Part shown: in pieces, positions 36,578 to 45,839 of the stretch | How the letters are laid out: each line of letters starts with the position of its first letter | Numbering within the stretch: position 1 is the stretch's first letter | From: Candidatus Zixiibacteriota bacterium | GTDB taxonomy: Bacteria; Zixibacteria; MSB-5A5; GN15; PGXB01 | Length of the DNA: 64,000 bases | Direction of reading: 5' to 3' | NCBI GenBank assembly: GCA_016933955.1 | Contig: JAFGTT010000014.1 | Coordinates: 1-64,000 of the forward strand | Notes under the pieces: generated by a model | What the model saw: only the letters and a program-made list of their open reading frames with translations | Database searches by the model: none | What the model was told of the DNA's origin: nothing | Translations under genes and position numbers: made by a program

Positions 36578-38047
36578 ATGCGCCTCAGATACATTCTCAT
36601 AACGACAGCACTGATTTTTATTGCCGCATCGGGATGGGCGGCCCTGAGAGCCAGCCGGAGTATTTCCGAATTCCGCGAACGGGGATCGGTCCGGAAATAT
36701 ATCTTCTATATGAATGAACAGGAATTTGGGCGGCTGGAATCAAAATGCGCCGGGGAAAAGGATTTTGATGACCGGCCGTCGTACCGGTTCGATGAAAAAC
36801 TTCATCTCGATTATTCTGCTTTCGGACGTGATTATGTCCTCGATATCGACAACCGCCATTATGTCGATGATCGGGGTTATTATGTCGGCGATGAAATGAA
36901 ATTAAAATCATCCGGGCAATCTCAGACTCTCCATCTCGGGGTTCAAGGCGATGGTGTTGCCGGATATTATACTCGGAATCAGAACCGTGAGGAAGTCAAC
37001 CTGCCCATGGCAATTCCGTTTTTTGCCGTCGATAACAACTTAATCGACCAATATGAAATATTCCTGGCGATGCACAATATCCGTATCGGCGATACCCTCA
37101 GCGATACCATCTTCATCCCTCAATCGCTCTATCGGGCGGCTTTTAAAATTGTCATCGAGAATTTTATCCCGGTCCGCTACGGGGATATGGCCGACAGCGC
37201 TTATGTTTGCCGCTTTCTTCTGCCCAATGATCAGACCATGTATTTCACCCGTGACAAAAAAATTATCAAACTGTCCCAGCCCTCCCAAAAGCTGGAAGTG
37301 ATCCTGTCGGAAAGTCCGCTGGATAAGATGGCTCCTCCGAAATCACCGTTCGGTTTTGAAGACTTCTTTTGGCGGATACCGGTGTATCTGGTCTGCCTGG
37401 CGGTGGGTCTGGTTTTTGCCATACCGTTTCTGAGGAAATATTTCCGTCAGCCCGAATTGTACCTGATCCTGATCCTGGGCGGTTTCCTTTTCCCGTTAAT
37501 TAACCAAATCCAGCTTCCCCTTCAAAGATGGTTTGCCGAAAACTACATGATCCCCGGCATAAAATCGGGCGGATCGATTTACTATTATGGTCTTTACAGC
37601 GCTCTTATTTCCGGATTGGTTCAGGAAACGTTAAAACTTATCCCTGTCGCCCTGTTTTTCATGTGGCGTCATCCGGGCCGGAACCTGACGATTGCCCTGG
37701 GCGTTTTTTGCGGACTGGGTTTTGGAATTCACGAAGCCGCATCCCTGAGCGGAGCGGCCTATCAATCGGGCGCACTGTCAATTTTCTCGATGGCCATGTT
37801 TCGATACCTTATGACCATCCTGTTTCATGCCGTTACCGGGGGGGCTTTCGGTTATGCCCTCCACCGGGGATGGATTAAAGTCATTATCGTCTGGCTCGCC
37901 CTGGTTGTTATTCATGCCTTCATCAATTACCTGTTTATATTCGTCCAGAAGGCTGTTTTTGATGTGACCATTTTAGAAATACTGACTATTCTGATTTACC
38001 TGCTTTTACTTCTGGCGGTTTACCTGATGGTCAGGCGATCCCGCTGA
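36578..38047 (+). CDS. PrsW-like intramembrane protease family protein
   Basis: 489 aa, starting 3 bases after hisS with GGAG upstream. One N-terminal membrane segment (6-25) is followed by a large non-membrane domain (to about 265), then about eight membrane segments. In the C-terminal part, motifs of the PrsW branch of the CPBP/PrsW superfamily are visible: LVQETLKLIP (in place of EExxK), FGIHEAAS, FHAVTGGAFGY and VIHAFINY, giving the expected Glu and His residues in the membrane. Function inferred as membrane-embedded proteolysis or a protease-like scaffold. The large N-terminal domain is unrecognised. Confidence 0.78.
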   Translation: MRLRYILITTALIFIAASGWAALRASRSISEFRERGSVRKYIFYMNEQEFGRLESKCAGEKDFDDRPSYRFDEKLHLDYSAFGRDYVLDIDNRHYVDDRGYYVGDEMKLKSSGQSQTLHLGVQGDGVAGYYTRNQNREEVNLPMAIPFFAVDNNLIDQYEIFLAMHNIRIGDTLSDTIFIPQSLYRAAFKIVIENFIPVRYGDMADSAYVCRFLLPNDQTMYFTRDKKIIKLSQPSQKLEVILSESPLDKMAPPKSPFGFEDFFWRIPVYLVCLAVGLVFAIPFLRKYFRQPELYLILILGGFLFPLINQIQLPLQRWFAENYMIPGIKSGGSIYYYGLYSALISGLVQETLKLIPVALFFMWRHPGRNLTIALGVFCGLGFGIHEAASLSGAAYQSGALSIFSMAMFRYLMTILFHAVTGGAFGYALHRGWIKVIIVWLALVVIHAFINYLFIFVQKAVFDVTILEILTILIYLLLLLAVYLMVRRSR

Positions 38048-38150
38048 AAGCCAAATAATAATGATCATTTCCCCGCATAATATAGACCTGCGATTCTATT
38101 AATGGCTGGTCGAGAAGAATGCCATCGGCGATAACGGGGCGAAATAAAAT

Positions 38151-38179
38151 TTGACAACAATTACGCCTTATGTTATTTT
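38151..38179 (+). promoter_or_regulatory. Candidate promoter of the aminotransferase gene
   Basis: Perfect TTGACA (38151-38156), a 17-base spacer and TATTTT (38174-38179, 4 of 6). It is followed by an ~80-base leader. Confidence 0.55.
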
Positions 38180-38266
38180 CTTCACAAGTTTGAAAGGTTG
38201 TACGGATTGAGTAAGATACAGAAAACAGCCGAATCGGGTAACCGACCGGCGCGATATGAGGTGATT

Positions 38267-39466
38267 ATGTCAGCTATGGAAATATCCCGACGGGGCCTGG
38301 CTCTCCCGGCATCACCCATCAGGAAGCTTATCCCCCTATCCGAGGGCGCCAAAAAACGCGGAATCCATGTCTATCATTTGAATATAGGCCAACCCGATAT
38401 TGAAACTCCTCCCGTTTTCTGGCAGGCCGTCAAGAACTACTCCAAAAATGTTCTGGCCTATGGTAATTCGCAGGGGCTGGCCGAATACCTCCAGAAACTG
38501 GCCGCTTATTATCGTCGCCGGGAGCTTGACGTGGATCCGGGAGATATAATCGTCACCACCGGCGGTTCCGAGGCCATCGTATTCGCCATGACGGCGATCT
38601 GCGATCCCGGTGATGAAATCATTGTTTTCGAGCCCTTTTATACCAATTACAACGGTTTTGCCATTCAGGTCGGGATAAAACTGATTCCTCTGGCGACCCA
38701 CGCCGAACATGGTTTTCATCTGCCGAAAAAAGAGATAATAGAAAAAGCCATTACCGACCGGACCCGCGGTATCATGTACTGCAATCCCAACAATCCCACC
38801 GGGACGGTTTATACTTCCGATGAACTGGAAAACCTCCGCCAACTGGTCCTGAAACACAACCTCTTTTTACTGGCGGATGAAGTCTATCGGGAATTCATTT
38901 ACGAAGGCCATCATATTTCAATATTGTCGCTGAAGGACATCGCTGACCGGGCCATTATGCTCGACTCCATCAGCAAGCGCTATTCGGCCTGCGGCGCCAG
39001 GGTGGGTAACCTGATAACCAAAAATAAAGAGGTTTACACGGCCGCTCTGCATCTTGGTCAGGCCCGGCTCTGCTCCCCCACTCTGGAACAGGTCGGGGCG
39101 GCGGCGGCCTATGAACTGCCCGACACCTATTTTGAAAAAATGATCGGGGAATACAAAAGACGCCGCGATGTGGTCTATGAGGGCTTGATGAAAATCGAGG
39201 GAACCGTGTGCATCAATCCCGGCGGAGCGTTTTATGTTATGGCTAAACTGCCGGTCGATGATGCCGAAAAATTCGCCGCTTTCATGTTGACCGATTTCGA
39301 TGAAAAGGGTAAAACCGTGATGGTGGCGCCCGGACCGGGATTTTATGCCACTCCGGGTATGGGTCAAAACGAATGCCGGATTGCATACGTGTTAAATACC
39401 GATGATTTAAAAGACGCTATGAAAATTCTCAAGCATGGAGTCGAGGCCTTTAATTCCCGAAAGTGA
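38267..39466 (+). CDS. Class I/II pyridoxal-phosphate aminotransferase
   Basis: 399 aa from ATG 38267, with GAGGTG a few bases upstream; the frame opens earlier at 38198. Fold-type I landmarks: YHLNIGQPDIETP, TTGGSEAIVFAMTA, MYCNPNNPTG, ADEVYREFIYEG, the PLP lysine in DSISKRYSACGARVG, and the carboxylate-binding Arg near the end in CRIAYVL. Closest in pattern to aspartate/aromatic aminotransferases; the amino donor and acceptor cannot be read from the sequence. It has its own promoter. Confidence 0.92.
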   Translation: MSAMEISRRGLALPASPIRKLIPLSEGAKKRGIHVYHLNIGQPDIETPPVFWQAVKNYSKNVLAYGNSQGLAEYLQKLAAYYRRRELDVDPGDIIVTTGGSEAIVFAMTAICDPGDEIIVFEPFYTNYNGFAIQVGIKLIPLATHAEHGFHLPKKEIIEKAITDRTRGIMYCNPNNPTGTVYTSDELENLRQLVLKHNLFLLADEVYREFIYEGHHISILSLKDIADRAIMLDSISKRYSACGARVGNLITKNKEVYTAALHLGQARLCSPTLEQVGAAAAYELPDTYFEKMIGEYKRRRDVVYEGLMKIEGTVCINPGGAFYVMAKLPVDDAEKFAAFMLTDFDEKGKTVMVAPGPGFYATPGMGQNECRIAYVLNTDDLKDAMKILKHGVEAFNSRK

Positions 39467-39539
39467 CCGGCAGTAAACATCAGACTTCAAAATGTTTGAT
39501 ATAATCCTTTAAGTAATGATTTTTAACTGATTTGTTGCC

Positions 39540-40523
39540 ATGAGTGAATCCGAATACTACGCCGGTATTGATATCGGCGGGACTAATATAAAATACGGTC
39601 TGGTTGATTCCACCGGACAAGTGGTTTTCCGGGATCAGAAACCGGCCATGGTCGAAAAAGGAGCCAAACCGCTTCTTCACCTGGTTACCAATATCGCGGA
39701 AAATCTGCTCTATCGGGCGGCCGAGGAGGATTTGCCGGTTCGCTGGCTGGGAGTGGGTTCCCCGGGAACGATCGACAATATCACCGGGGAGGTCAAAGGC
39801 GCCTCGCCCAATATTCCTGACTGGCCGGGGACTCCGATCGGCAGTCATCTGAGCTCCCATCTTAATATGCCCGTCTATGTCGATAACGATGCCAACGCTA
39901 TGGCCCTGGCCGAACTCCGTTTCGGGGCTCTCCGGAGGTTCAATTCAGCTATCTGTATCACCGTCGGAACCGGAATCGGAGGCGCCGTTATTATCGACCG
40001 CGATATCTGGCGCGGAAGCAGTTTCTCGGCCGGTGAAATCGGCCACCTGGTCATCGATTACAACGGCCCCGCCTGTCTGTGCGGTAACCGTGGATGTCTC
40101 GAAGCCCTTTGCTCATCGGCGGCCATAATCGCCCGAACCGAATCCAGAATTAAGGATGGTATAAGCGATATTTTACAGGATGTTTTAAACGGCGAACCCA
40201 AAAATCTCAATATCCGCAAGCTCTTTTCCGCAGCCCGCAAGGGTGACGAAATCGCCCTGAGTGTGATCGAGGAAACCGCTACAATACTTGGAGCCGGACT
40301 CTCCGGTGTTATTAATTTGCTTAATCCTGAAGCGTTGGTGCTGGGCGGCGGTATAATAGATGGCGGTGCCGGTTTTATCGAAACTGTCGGCGCGGAGATC
40401 AGACGGCGGGCTTTCGGGGCCGCCACCGAGAATCTGAGAATTCTCAAAGCCGAACTGGGTAATGATGCCGGCTTTATCGGAGCCGGATTGCTGGGCGAAT
40501 ATAAAACCAAAAAGCAGGTCTGA
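39540..40523 (+). CDS. ROK-family sugar kinase (glucokinase-like)
   Basis: 327 aa. ATP-binding start GIDIGGTNIKYGLVD, catalytic-region DNDANAMALAE, phosphate loop TVGTGIGGAVI, substrate His in GEIGHLVID and the zinc motif CLCGNRGCLEAL. All features of a ROK hexokinase are present, with no N-terminal DNA-binding domain, so it is an enzyme and not a ROK repressor. Glucose is the most likely substrate. The downstream small membrane gene starts one base after its stop. Confidence 0.92.
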   Translation: MSESEYYAGIDIGGTNIKYGLVDSTGQVVFRDQKPAMVEKGAKPLLHLVTNIAENLLYRAAEEDLPVRWLGVGSPGTIDNITGEVKGASPNIPDWPGTPIGSHLSSHLNMPVYVDNDANAMALAELRFGALRRFNSAICITVGTGIGGAVIIDRDIWRGSSFSAGEIGHLVIDYNGPACLCGNRGCLEALCSSAAIIARTESRIKDGISDILQDVLNGEPKNLNIRKLFSAARKGDEIALSVIEETATILGAGLSGVINLLNPEALVLGGGIIDGGAGFIETVGAEIRRRAFGAATENLRILKAELGNDAGFIGAGLLGEYKTKKQV

Positions 40524-40524
40524 C

Positions 40525-40935
40525 ATGTCCAAAGGTAAAAAGACGGGCGCGGCAAAACCCGAACCGCACCCGAAAACCGAAAAGCCGCCCCTCGAAATCA
40601 ATATCATTTTCTGGTTTGGAGCCGTCCTGGCCGCAACCTATTTGATCTGGGGATCGATCAGTATCATTCTTTCCATCCTTGATCGTACCTACAAGGATTT
40701 TCAGCAAAACCTGGTCATCCTGGTTTATGGCTTTATCGTCCTGACAATGGCCATCGGATTCCGTAATAAACGTCTCTGGGGATGGTACGGTTTACTGGCG
40801 GTAATGTCATTCGTGGTCGTCTGGTCAGCCTTCAAATATACCGACATCTACGGTATTATCTGGGGCCTCCTGGCCATATTCGGACTGGTGGGCATCCTGC
40901 TTCCGCAGGTCCGGAAACATTATTTCAAAGCCTAA
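40525..40935 (+). CDS. Small membrane protein of unknown function
   Basis: 136 aa from ATG 40525, one base after the kinase stop. About 25 charged or polar residues rich in Lys, Pro and Glu are followed by three or four hydrophobic segments (NIIFWFGAVLAATYLIW, NLVILVYGFIVLTMAIG, LWGWYGLLAVMSFVVVW, GIIWGLLAIFGLVGILL). No family recognised. Tight spacing suggests co-translation with the ROK kinase. Confidence 0.65.
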   Translation: MSKGKKTGAAKPEPHPKTEKPPLEINIIFWFGAVLAATYLIWGSISIILSILDRTYKDFQQNLVILVYGFIVLTMAIGFRNKRLWGWYGLLAVMSFVVVWSAFKYTDIYGIIWGLLAIFGLVGILLPQVRKHYFKA

Positions 40936-40942
40936 AAATAGG

Positions 40943-40971
40943 TTGACATCGGTCGAAAAAAGAATTAATTA
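40943..40971 (+). promoter_or_regulatory. Possible promoter of tRNA-Phe
   Basis: Perfect TTGACA at 40943-40948; the -10 region 17 bases on is TAATTA, a weak match. The context TTGACATCGG is the same as that of the tRNA-His promoter. Confidence 0.4.
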
Positions 40972-40996
40972 GCAAAATCCGATTTTTATGGATAAC

Positions 40997-41069
<73 letters not shown>

Positions 41070-41091
41070 TTTTTTATTGATTACCGATCGC

Positions 41092-41265
41092 TCAATCTTC
41101 CGAGTAATGGCAGGGCCTTTCGCCCTCTTCCTCTATCACCGTTCTCAGCCACTCAAACAACTCCCCTGCCTTGGCATTGAGATTTTTCTGCGCCAAATCA
41201 CCCGCCATATAAAGCATCACCGAAGTGTATGTGGCCGAATGCTGGATAACTTCAAACCACTTTAG
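41092..41265 (-). CDS. Short coding-like fragment (possible gene remnant)
   Basis: A minus-strand frame of 57 codons between stop codons at 41266-41268 and 41092-41094, with text such as KWFEVIQHSATYTSVMLYM and ELFEWLRTVIEEEGERPC that looks like real helical protein. The only starts are internal (GTG/ATG before LYMAGD). It could be the C-terminal remnant of a lost gene or a small protein of about 45 aa. No family recognised. Confidence 0.3.
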   Translation of the reverse strand, partial: LKWFEVIQHSATYTSVMLYMAGDLAQKNLNAKAGELFEWLRTVIEEEGERPCHYSED

Positions 41266-41278
41266 TTAATTTCACACA

Positions 41279-42086
41279 TCAGTATATGTATTTTAGAAGA
41301 AAAGCCACATCAAGAATATTGACCTTCCCATCGCAATTCACATCACCGCCATTAAACAATACAGGCGGCGGACCATTTTTATACAAATATTTGATCAGAA
41401 ATGTGACATCCAGAATATTAGTATTTCCATCGCTATTCACATCGTACATGATAACAATGCTTTCTTTAACCGACCAGCAAGCGGAAACCCATTCGGGTTG
41501 CGGATCATCGAATAGCCAACCAAAGAATCCTGTCGGGGTATTTATTTCAGTGCAGGCATCAGTACATAAGGTCCCGGTTTGCAAGTAACCCATCGGTATA
41601 AGTAAATAAAGGCGCATTCGTGCATAGCCACTGGGTCCAATATGACCCACAGGAAAGCCAGGATTCCCTGAGCCGATATGTAAAAGCGTATCGGGCAAAA
41701 TTGCCGTCCCAATTATAGAAAGAAACAGCATTGATTATATTCCAAAAACCGCCGGTTTCATAACCATTCAACAAATGAATACTGCCGTCGGATGGATCGC
41801 TGCCGGGAGTAAGTGAATACCCTTTGTCGACATGAATTATATTGGTAACGTTTCCAGCACCATACAATCTGATGGCCATTTGAGTATCCAACCTGTTTAT
41901 ATCACCTTCCCCGCTATTATAAACACCTATGTCGACATAAAATAACATATTAGCCCGGAGCCTCATTGTTCCGGCATCATCTCATAAACAGTGAGGAGGA
42001 ATATCCACATATATAGCCATCGCCGCGGCCATTCCGCCGCAGAGTACGACCGCCAAAACAATACCAAAAATCAACTTCCTGCACAT
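41279..42086 (-). pseudogene. Dockerin-repeat secreted protein, broken by an in-frame TGA and a frameshift
   Basis: The gene would start at ATG 42086 (GGAGTGAG upstream) with a signal peptide (CRKLIFGIVLAVVLC) and run about 268 aa. A TGA at 41982-41984, codon 35, interrupts it soon after VDIPPHC; the same frame then continues cleanly (DAGTMRLRANMLFYVDIGV). At a run of four A (41697-41700) one extra base shifts the frame; reading over restores LPDTLLHIGSGNPGFPVGH and then WLFDDPQPEW and two dockerin-like repeats (DVNSDGNTNILDVTFL, DVNCDGKVNILDVAFL). The middle resembles a beta-sandwich secreted domain. Two independent lesions make a genuine pseudogene likely. Confidence 0.8.
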
Positions 42087-42442
42087 AATCTCACTCCATA
42101 TCCAAAAATCCCGTATTCACCGTACTTTTTTCATGATCAGAATTTATTAATAGCAAAAATGATTAAAAAACGGGGATGTGGCTTGCGGAATTTAAACCCA
42201 CCGAAGGTTCCTCTTGATCAATAGCTGATCCGCAGGAACAAGAACCTTTTATCGCATTCTCAAGCGCAAAATATAATTTTTATTACGAGATGTTAAGGGT
42301 TTTATCCACAATCACCCCTGCAAATCCCCGGGCAAAACAATAAGCCGTTATAAGTCAACCATTTTCCTGAAATATCGAAGGGCCGGATAGCCGAATATTT
42401 TTATTGCGTTTTGGGCCGATATGATTAAATTGGCACCTGCAG
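42087..42442. other. Gene-free 356-bp interval with a nested inverted repeat
   Basis: No supportable gene. At 42204-42248 alternative inverted repeats nest: AAGGTTC/GAACCTT (204-210 with 242-248) or GGTTCCT-type GTTCCT/AGGAAC (207-212 with 234-239), enclosing GATC/GATC (216-219 with 227-230). The outer two pairings exclude each other. The interval ends with the tRNA-Thr promoter region. Confidence 0.5.
42404..42431 (+). promoter_or_regulatory. Possible promoter of tRNA-Thr
   Basis: TTGCGT (42404-42409), a 16-base spacer and TAAATT (42426-42431). Weak matches, but placed correctly 11 bases before the tRNA. Confidence 0.35.
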
Positions 42443-42515
42443 GCCACCGTAGCTCAGATGGTAGAGCAGCTGATTCGTAATCAGCAGGTCAGCGGTTCGA
42501 TCCCGCTCGGTGGCT
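42443..42515 (+). tRNA. tRNA-Thr (CGU)
   Basis: Full cloverleaf: acceptor GCCACCG/CGGTGGC, D stem GCTC/GAGC, anticodon stem GCTGA/TCAGC with loop TTCGTAA (anticodon CGT), T stem AGCGG/CCGCT, discriminator T. CCA is not encoded. Confidence 0.95.
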
Positions 42516-42545
42516 TATCCTATTGGAGTCACCTTTTCGCCGTAT

Positions 42546-43376
42546 TCAGCCCTTCTCGGGGCCGAAAATCCCGAAAACATGATTTTCATAATCCCGCCGC
42601 TCCCCAAGATACATCCTCAACGATGGCGCATTATACACAAATCCCTGTCCGGCCAGAAATTCCGGTATTTTATGCATGATATCCGGTATCCCGATAGAAA
42701 TTGCCTGAGATCCGAATTTATTAATCAGCGCCGCCAGCAGAGTTTCGGCATCGGCCATCTTCTCGGCCACCACGGGACCGACAGAAAGACAATTATTCGC
42801 CCGCGTCCTGACAATGGCATAGGCAGTCACCCGGCGTTTCCGGACGGCATATATCATATCCGGCGTCTCCTCAAAATACCGGACAAGCAATTTCCTCCTG
42901 TTTAATCCGGTCTTCTCCCGATCGAAGGCAATAATCTGCCCGAGAAGATCAGGCGGGCAGGATCCCAGAACAGCCTTACCTATGCCGGGTTTACGACTCA
43001 TTCGGATTGAAAGGTACTTATCCTGAAAGCCATACCGGCGATATAACGATACCGCCGCGAAAACACCATCCAGTTCGATACTTTTGACACCTTTGTTCTG
43101 AAGATACTCGATTGCCCGACGCAATAATTTTTCGCCAATGCCTTTACCCCGCTCGCTTGCCGAGACAATCAGCGTTCCCATGAAGCCATAATCGCCGTAT
43201 GAAATTGTCGTGATTATTCCGGACGGATGGTCGTCGCTAACGGCTACAAAACATCCTTCCGGGCTAAGATCGATAAGTCTTTCAAAATCGGATGGCAGGT
43301 AGCCCCATTTTTCGAAATCGGTCAGCCCGACCGCGAATGGGATATCATCCGCGGTCATGGTTTCTATAATGAACAT
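42546..43376 (-). CDS. GNAT acetyltransferase with second acetyltransferase-like domain
   Basis: 276 aa. Residues 1-130 are a GNAT domain with the acetyl-CoA loop in ASERGKGIGEKLLRRAIEYL and the C-terminal LYRRYGF. Residues about 135-276 resemble the degenerate C-terminal domain of YitH-type acetyltransferases (Acetyltransf_18: GLNRRKLLVRYFEETP, YAIVRTRANNCLSVGPV). Substrate unknown. It lies between tRNA-Thr and a protease gene without operon partners. Confidence 0.85.
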   Translation of the reverse strand: MFIIETMTADDIPFAVGLTDFEKWGYLPSDFERLIDLSPEGCFVAVSDDHPSGIITTISYGDYGFMGTLIVSASERGKGIGEKLLRRAIEYLQNKGVKSIELDGVFAAVSLYRRYGFQDKYLSIRMSRKPGIGKAVLGSCPPDLLGQIIAFDREKTGLNRRKLLVRYFEETPDMIYAVRKRRVTAYAIVRTRANNCLSVGPVVAEKMADAETLLAALINKFGSQAISIGIPDIMHKIPEFLAGQGFVYNAPSLRMYLGERRDYENHVFGIFGPEKG

Positions 43377-43396
43377 TTATCTGTCGATATGGTCCG

Positions 43397-45187
43397 TCAG
43401 TCGCATAACGGCGCCGGACCGCTCTTATAAAGATAATTTATTAGATAAGTGACATCGAGAATATTCACCGCCCCCGATCCGTTGGTGTCGGCAATTATGT
43501 ATGGGACCGGGTCCGGACCTTCGGTGTACAGATAGGCAATCAGGAAAGTGACATCGAGAATATTTATCCCCCCCGATCCATTGGCATCACCGCATATCAT
43601 GTTGATCTCAATACTATATTCCTGCGTATCGGTATTGGGGGGAATTTTTGAATCCAGGGCCTGGATGGTAAATTCAAAAGTCCCCACTGCAGTCGGGACC
43701 CCCGAAATAATCCCGGATAGAGCATTCAAATCCAGCCCATCCGGTAATTGCCCGGAAATAACCGACCAGACGTACGGCGGATATCCGCCTTCAGCCTCAA
43801 GAGTATCAATGTAGGCAACATTCATGGTACCATTTGCAACTGAAGTTATGGTTATCGACACCGGGACCGAACCGGAATGCTTCAGGGTTGGATCACCGCA
43901 CAGGGTCATCCCGTAAAACCAGCATAGCATCTCCTGGTCAAAACCCCAGCCATTCACGACCGTAAACCAGTCATGGAAGGCTTCGCCATAGGTCCGGCCC
44001 ATCGCGAAGGGCCCGTAGAAATACTCGAAATAAAGCATCGATCCGGTTTTGGTACTGCCCACACTGGCCAGGCCGTAAGTGTCGCAGAAAACATACCACC
44101 CACCCATGTAATCGTATTCCACATAGCGGGCATTGGAACAGGCGAACAGGTTATAGAAATACACCTGCGGATCGATCGTTGTGACTTCATCATAACAGGT
44201 CGTCCCCCCGGTCCATTGATTGCCGATTTTAAAATAATGGCAGTTGGGACTGGAATGAGAACAAAGAAGAATCGCCTCGTAATTGTTTGCCAGCTCCGCT
44301 TCATAATTATAATCGACTGTCGCCGCGCCGCTGGTATATACAGTCTGGGTATCATAGACCTGTCCGAGGGCCCCCGCCCAATCCGGCGCGGCACTTTCCC
44401 AATCATCATCAATAAAGGCCAGCGAGCGAAACCGCAAACTTGACTGCCCGGTCCGGTAATTGTGATTCTTGACGAAATAATTATTAACCAGGGTCGCTTC
44501 TCCCGCTCCGCCATAAGCCAAAGTGGAAGCCGTCAGGCGTCCCAACCAGATTTCCGGAACACGATCCCCGGAATGAGAATCGAACAGGCCATCGCTGTCG
44601 TCATCACCCCATTCACCGTCCAAATCCATATAGTATAAATCGCATGGAAAGGAATCATATTCATCCCAGCAGTAAGTCTCATACCACGCTACCGGAAGAT
44701 CACCGATCAGCAGACACCCTTCCATCCCTTCGGCGTACTCCGTCTGAAGAAACTGCCGAAATTGCATCGGTGTTCCTCCCTCCGAGGTGAACAGCTTGAC
44801 ATCGTAAACATCCGCCGTCAAATCGATAATATATTGATCGATTGATGATTCAATGCCGGGATAAAGAGCGGTGTTGACAATGATTGCAAACCCGACCGGA
44901 TCCCCCTTGAGAGCCGTTTTTGATTCACTTATCAGTTCAATTGTAAATGCTCCCGACTTCCCGACTCGCGCCTGCCATTGCTCATACGTGGTCGGTTTTT
45001 TGCCATCCTGCTCGGGCCAGATGGTCCGCGGGATACTGCGGATGTACGCTTGTCTGGCGGCTTCATCATTTATATTAAAATCAACCGCCCGGATGACTCC
45101 CGGCAACAGCAATAAGATCGATATCAATAACCAAAAGGAAATCATTCCATATTTGGTCGGCACGGCCACAGCCCTGGAATTATTCAT
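43397..45187 (-). CDS. Secreted C25-like cysteine protease with Ig-like domain and dockerin repeats
   Basis: 596 aa from ATG 45187, with GAGAGAGG upstream. A signal/membrane segment covers about 17-34. The caspase/gingipain-type catalytic pair is H311 in LLCSHSSPNC and C350 in NLFACSNARY. A putative-Ig (He-PIG-like) domain follows (about 430-535: PPYVWSVISGQLPDGLDLN, ISGVPTAVGTFEF). It ends with two dockerin-like repeats (GDANGSGGINILDVTFL, DTNGSGAVNILDVTYL). It shares catalytic type and C-terminus with the larger protease at 25276-28158 but lacks its jelly-roll domain. Confidence 0.88.
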   Translation of the reverse strand: MNNSRAVAVPTKYGMISFWLLISILLLLPGVIRAVDFNINDEAARQAYIRSIPRTIWPEQDGKKPTTYEQWQARVGKSGAFTIELISESKTALKGDPVGFAIIVNTALYPGIESSIDQYIIDLTADVYDVKLFTSEGGTPMQFRQFLQTEYAEGMEGCLLIGDLPVAWYETYCWDEYDSFPCDLYYMDLDGEWGDDDSDGLFDSHSGDRVPEIWLGRLTASTLAYGGAGEATLVNNYFVKNHNYRTGQSSLRFRSLAFIDDDWESAAPDWAGALGQVYDTQTVYTSGAATVDYNYEAELANNYEAILLCSHSSPNCHYFKIGNQWTGGTTCYDEVTTIDPQVYFYNLFACSNARYVEYDYMGGWYVFCDTYGLASVGSTKTGSMLYFEYFYGPFAMGRTYGEAFHDWFTVVNGWGFDQEMLCWFYGMTLCGDPTLKHSGSVPVSITITSVANGTMNVAYIDTLEAEGGYPPYVWSVISGQLPDGLDLNALSGIISGVPTAVGTFEFTIQALDSKIPPNTDTQEYSIEINMICGDANGSGGINILDVTFLIAYLYTEGPDPVPYIIADTNGSGAVNILDVTYLINYLYKSGPAPLCD

Positions 45188-45357
45188 GACAAGCCTCTCT
45201 CAAGATGGTTAAACAAAGCGGTCGGTAGTTCGTCATTATAACGGACCGGTAAACAGTAACTTATATAAGTTAATAAAAATCACGGCTTTGTCAATAAATA
45301 GTTGTAACCTTTGAACTTGCCATCATCTGAGGTATTTATTATATTAAAATTTCTTTC

Positions 45358-45708
45358 TTGTTTGATATAGATCAAAAAACGGAGGAAGATATTGACAAGC
45401 CAATCTTTCCTTTAAGGATATTTCCGACTCATACCATCCTGAAAGCCATTAATCTTTATAGCGATGTTATGGGTTTTGAAATTCTCCGCCTCGACGAATT
45501 AATTGCCGCACCTTTGCCCCGGATTCCTCATCTGCCCGATAAAACCGGACGAATTGGACCTGTTATAGAATTAAGGATCGATGATATTCCCGCCGCCGTT
45601 TCACGACTAATTTGCTCCGGATGCGAGGAGTTGACTTCTGGACCTTCCTTACATAATTATTATTTGCGTGATCCCGAAGGTATTATTCTTCATTTAATCC
45701 CTTTCTGA
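45358..45708 (+). CDS. VOC-superfamily (glyoxalase-like) protein
   Basis: Up to 116 aa. The single betaalphabetabetabeta unit is visible (ILKAINLYSDVMGFEILRL; PVIELRIDDIPAAVSRL; YYLRDPEGIILHLI), with the usual D-P-E-G end. Metal-binding residues are not clear. Start uncertain: the frame opens at TTG 45358 without a ribosome-binding site, whereas GGAGGA lies just upstream of codons 12-14, where only a rare ATT would be available. Possibly the true start was lost to a small indel. Confidence 0.65.
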   Translation: MFDIDQKTEEDIDKPIFPLRIFPTHTILKAINLYSDVMGFEILRLDELIAAPLPRIPHLPDKTGRIGPVIELRIDDIPAAVSRLICSGCEELTSGPSLHNYYLRDPEGIILHLIPF

Positions 45709-45839
45709 AAAGCTGATGGCCGGACTTCGGATATCACCATTCCATATTTTTGCCTTTACTTGCCTGCCCGGCCAATATAGCTTAAATCGGCAACGTAGAA
45801 TATTGTTACGCTCGATAAAAAGGAAGATGGAGGATAGAT

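Noticed and set aside
41982-41984. In-frame TGA as a selenocysteine codon
   Set aside because: The protein has a second lesion downstream, the residue context (HCL-stop-DD) is not a redox motif, and I saw no convincing SECIS hairpin right after it.
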